Shown: in pieces, positions 4,993 through 5,585 of the stretch
Numbering within the stretch: the first letter of the stretch is position 1
Layout: each line of letters begins with the position of its first letter
DNA from: Candidatus Omnitrophota bacterium
GTDB taxonomy: Bacteria; Omnitrophota; Gorgyraeia; 2-02-FULL-51-18
Length of the DNA stretch: 5,585 nt
Reading direction: 5' to 3'
Assembly: GCA_023247935.1 (NCBI GenBank)
Contig: JAHFFM010000134.1
Coordinates: 1-5,585, forward strand
The notes under the pieces: generated by a model
What the model saw: the letters and a program-made list of their open reading frames with translations, nothing else
Told to the model about the DNA's origin: nothing
The model's database searches: none
Position numbers and translations under genes: made by a program

Positions 4993-5585
4993 ATGACAAC
5001 TCCTTTAAATTCAAGATCTTCCCTCATTACTAAGGGCGATCATCGGGCGCCGAATCGGGCGATGTTGCGGGCCGTGGGCTTTAAAGATGCGGACTTTGAA
5101 AAGCCGATTATTGGCGTTGCCAATTCCTACAGCAATCTCACGCCTTGTAACATGCATATCGATGGTTTGGCGCGTAAAGCGGAAGAAGGGGTGCGCGCAG
5201 CTCATGGCGTTCCTTTAACTTTCGGCACCATCACGGTTTCCGACGGCATTTCGATGGGCACCGAAGGCATGAAATATTCGCTCGTTTCCCGCGAAGTGAT
5301 CGCGGACGCGATTGAAACCGTGACCAATGCCCAGCGCTTTGACGGCGTGCTGGCTATCGGCGGTTGTGACAAAAATATGCCGGGCGCTTTGATGGCTATG
5401 GCGCGTTTGAATATCCCCAGCGTTTTTGTGTATGGCGGCACCATCAAGCCCGGACAATTCGAAGAAAAAGACATCGATATCGTCAGCATTTTTGAGGCGG
5501 TGGGTCAGCATCGTACCGGTAAAATCGACCGCGAAAAATTTAAAGGCGTGGAATGCAACGCTTGTCCCGGCGCGGGTTCTTGCGG
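4993..5585 (+). CDS. ilvD: Dihydroxy-acid dehydratase, N-terminal third (3' partial)
   Basis: IlvD dehydrates 2,3-dihydroxy-isovalerate and 2,3-dihydroxy-3-methylvalerate to the 2-keto acids that lead to valine and isoleucine (and leucine and pantothenate), in the cytoplasm. The window holds 197 codons of a family usually about 550-620 residues; the right edge cuts it. Diagnostic strings are GDHRAPNRAMLRAVG (from G15), GVANSYSNLTPCNMH with C52, TVSDGISMGTEGM with D84, the IlvD/Edd signature GGCDKNMPGALMAMAR with C125 and K127, and NACPGAGSC with C197. C52, C125 and C197 match the spacing of the three cysteines that hold the [2Fe-2S] cluster in characterised enzymes; D84 and D126 fit the Mg2+ ligands and K127 the modified lysine. 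6-phosphogluconate dehydratase (Edd) is the alternative, but the sequence reads as IlvD. ATG 4993 is the only in-frame start after a TAG at 4954. It has no Shine-Dalgarno and sits right behind a -10 box. Confidence 0.95.
   Translation, partial: MTTPLNSRSSLITKGDHRAPNRAMLRAVGFKDADFEKPIIGVANSYSNLTPCNMHIDGLARKAEEGVRAAHGVPLTFGTITVSDGISMGTEGMKYSLVSREVIADAIETVTNAQRFDGVLAIGGCDKNMPGALMAMARLNIPSVFVYGGTIKPGQFEEKDIDIVSIFEAVGQHRTGKIDREKFKGVECNACPGAGSC

Noticed and set aside
5202..5511. Two overlapping minus-strand reading frames of about 95-98 codons
   Set aside because: They lie opposite ilvD, whose protein is unmistakable; no recognisable product and no ribosome site.
1..5585. tRNA, rRNA, CRISPR array, transposase or riboswitch
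   Set aside because: No cloverleaf, no regularly spaced repeats, no DDE or recombinase motifs, and no gap long enough for a large structured leader were seen.

Overview
The window looks like a bacterial chromosome fragment of moderate GC content with compact plus-strand coding. No gene is supported on the minus strand. It holds the end of a very large multidomain gene of unrecognised overall function, a complete toxin-antitoxin (TA) pair, and the first third of ilvD (dihydroxy-acid dehydratase). Lineage cannot be fixed from so little sequence. A very long modular protein carrying a recurrent short motif (Gly-Ala-Arg-Leu-Ser, GARLS) is reminiscent of giant proteins in uncultured lineages such as Omnitrophota; this is a low-confidence inference from memory.

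Region 1 (1-4164): one uninterrupted reading frame of 1387 codons, open at the left edge, so the true start probably lies outside the window. Residues below are numbered from the TTG at nt 19. I can trace a helical N-terminal region, a MoaD/ThiS-like beta-grasp domain (about 311-397) without the C-terminal Gly-Gly, a degenerate protein-kinase-like domain (about 470-618), a helical module (about 646-780) bounded by two copies of a 17-bp repeat, a class I SAM-dependent methyltransferase domain (about 905-1070), and an unrecognised C-terminal region. GARLS or close variants occur seven times, and several copies fall exactly at the ends of the recognisable domains. They use different codons each time, which points to selection on the peptide. 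This motif and domain arrangement is the strongest candidate for something undescribed.

Region 2 (4165-4300): a 136-bp AT-rich gap with three AAAATAG words, nested inverted repeats that look like a TA operator, a consensus -35 box and a strong Shine-Dalgarno (SD) sequence.

Region 3 (4301-4941): a toxin-first TA operon. A RelE/ParE-superfamily toxin of the 'addiction module killer' (HigB-like) type overlaps by ATGA with its helix-turn-helix antitoxin. It has its own promoter region and looks like a self-contained cassette between two unrelated genes.

Region 4 (4942-5585): a 51-bp spacer with a perfect extended -10 (TGCTATAAT), then ilvD, cut off by the right edge. The -10 lies so close to the ATG that the mRNA is probably leaderless. 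The three expected iron-sulfur cysteines are all present. The genes share a strand but probably form three independent transcription units.
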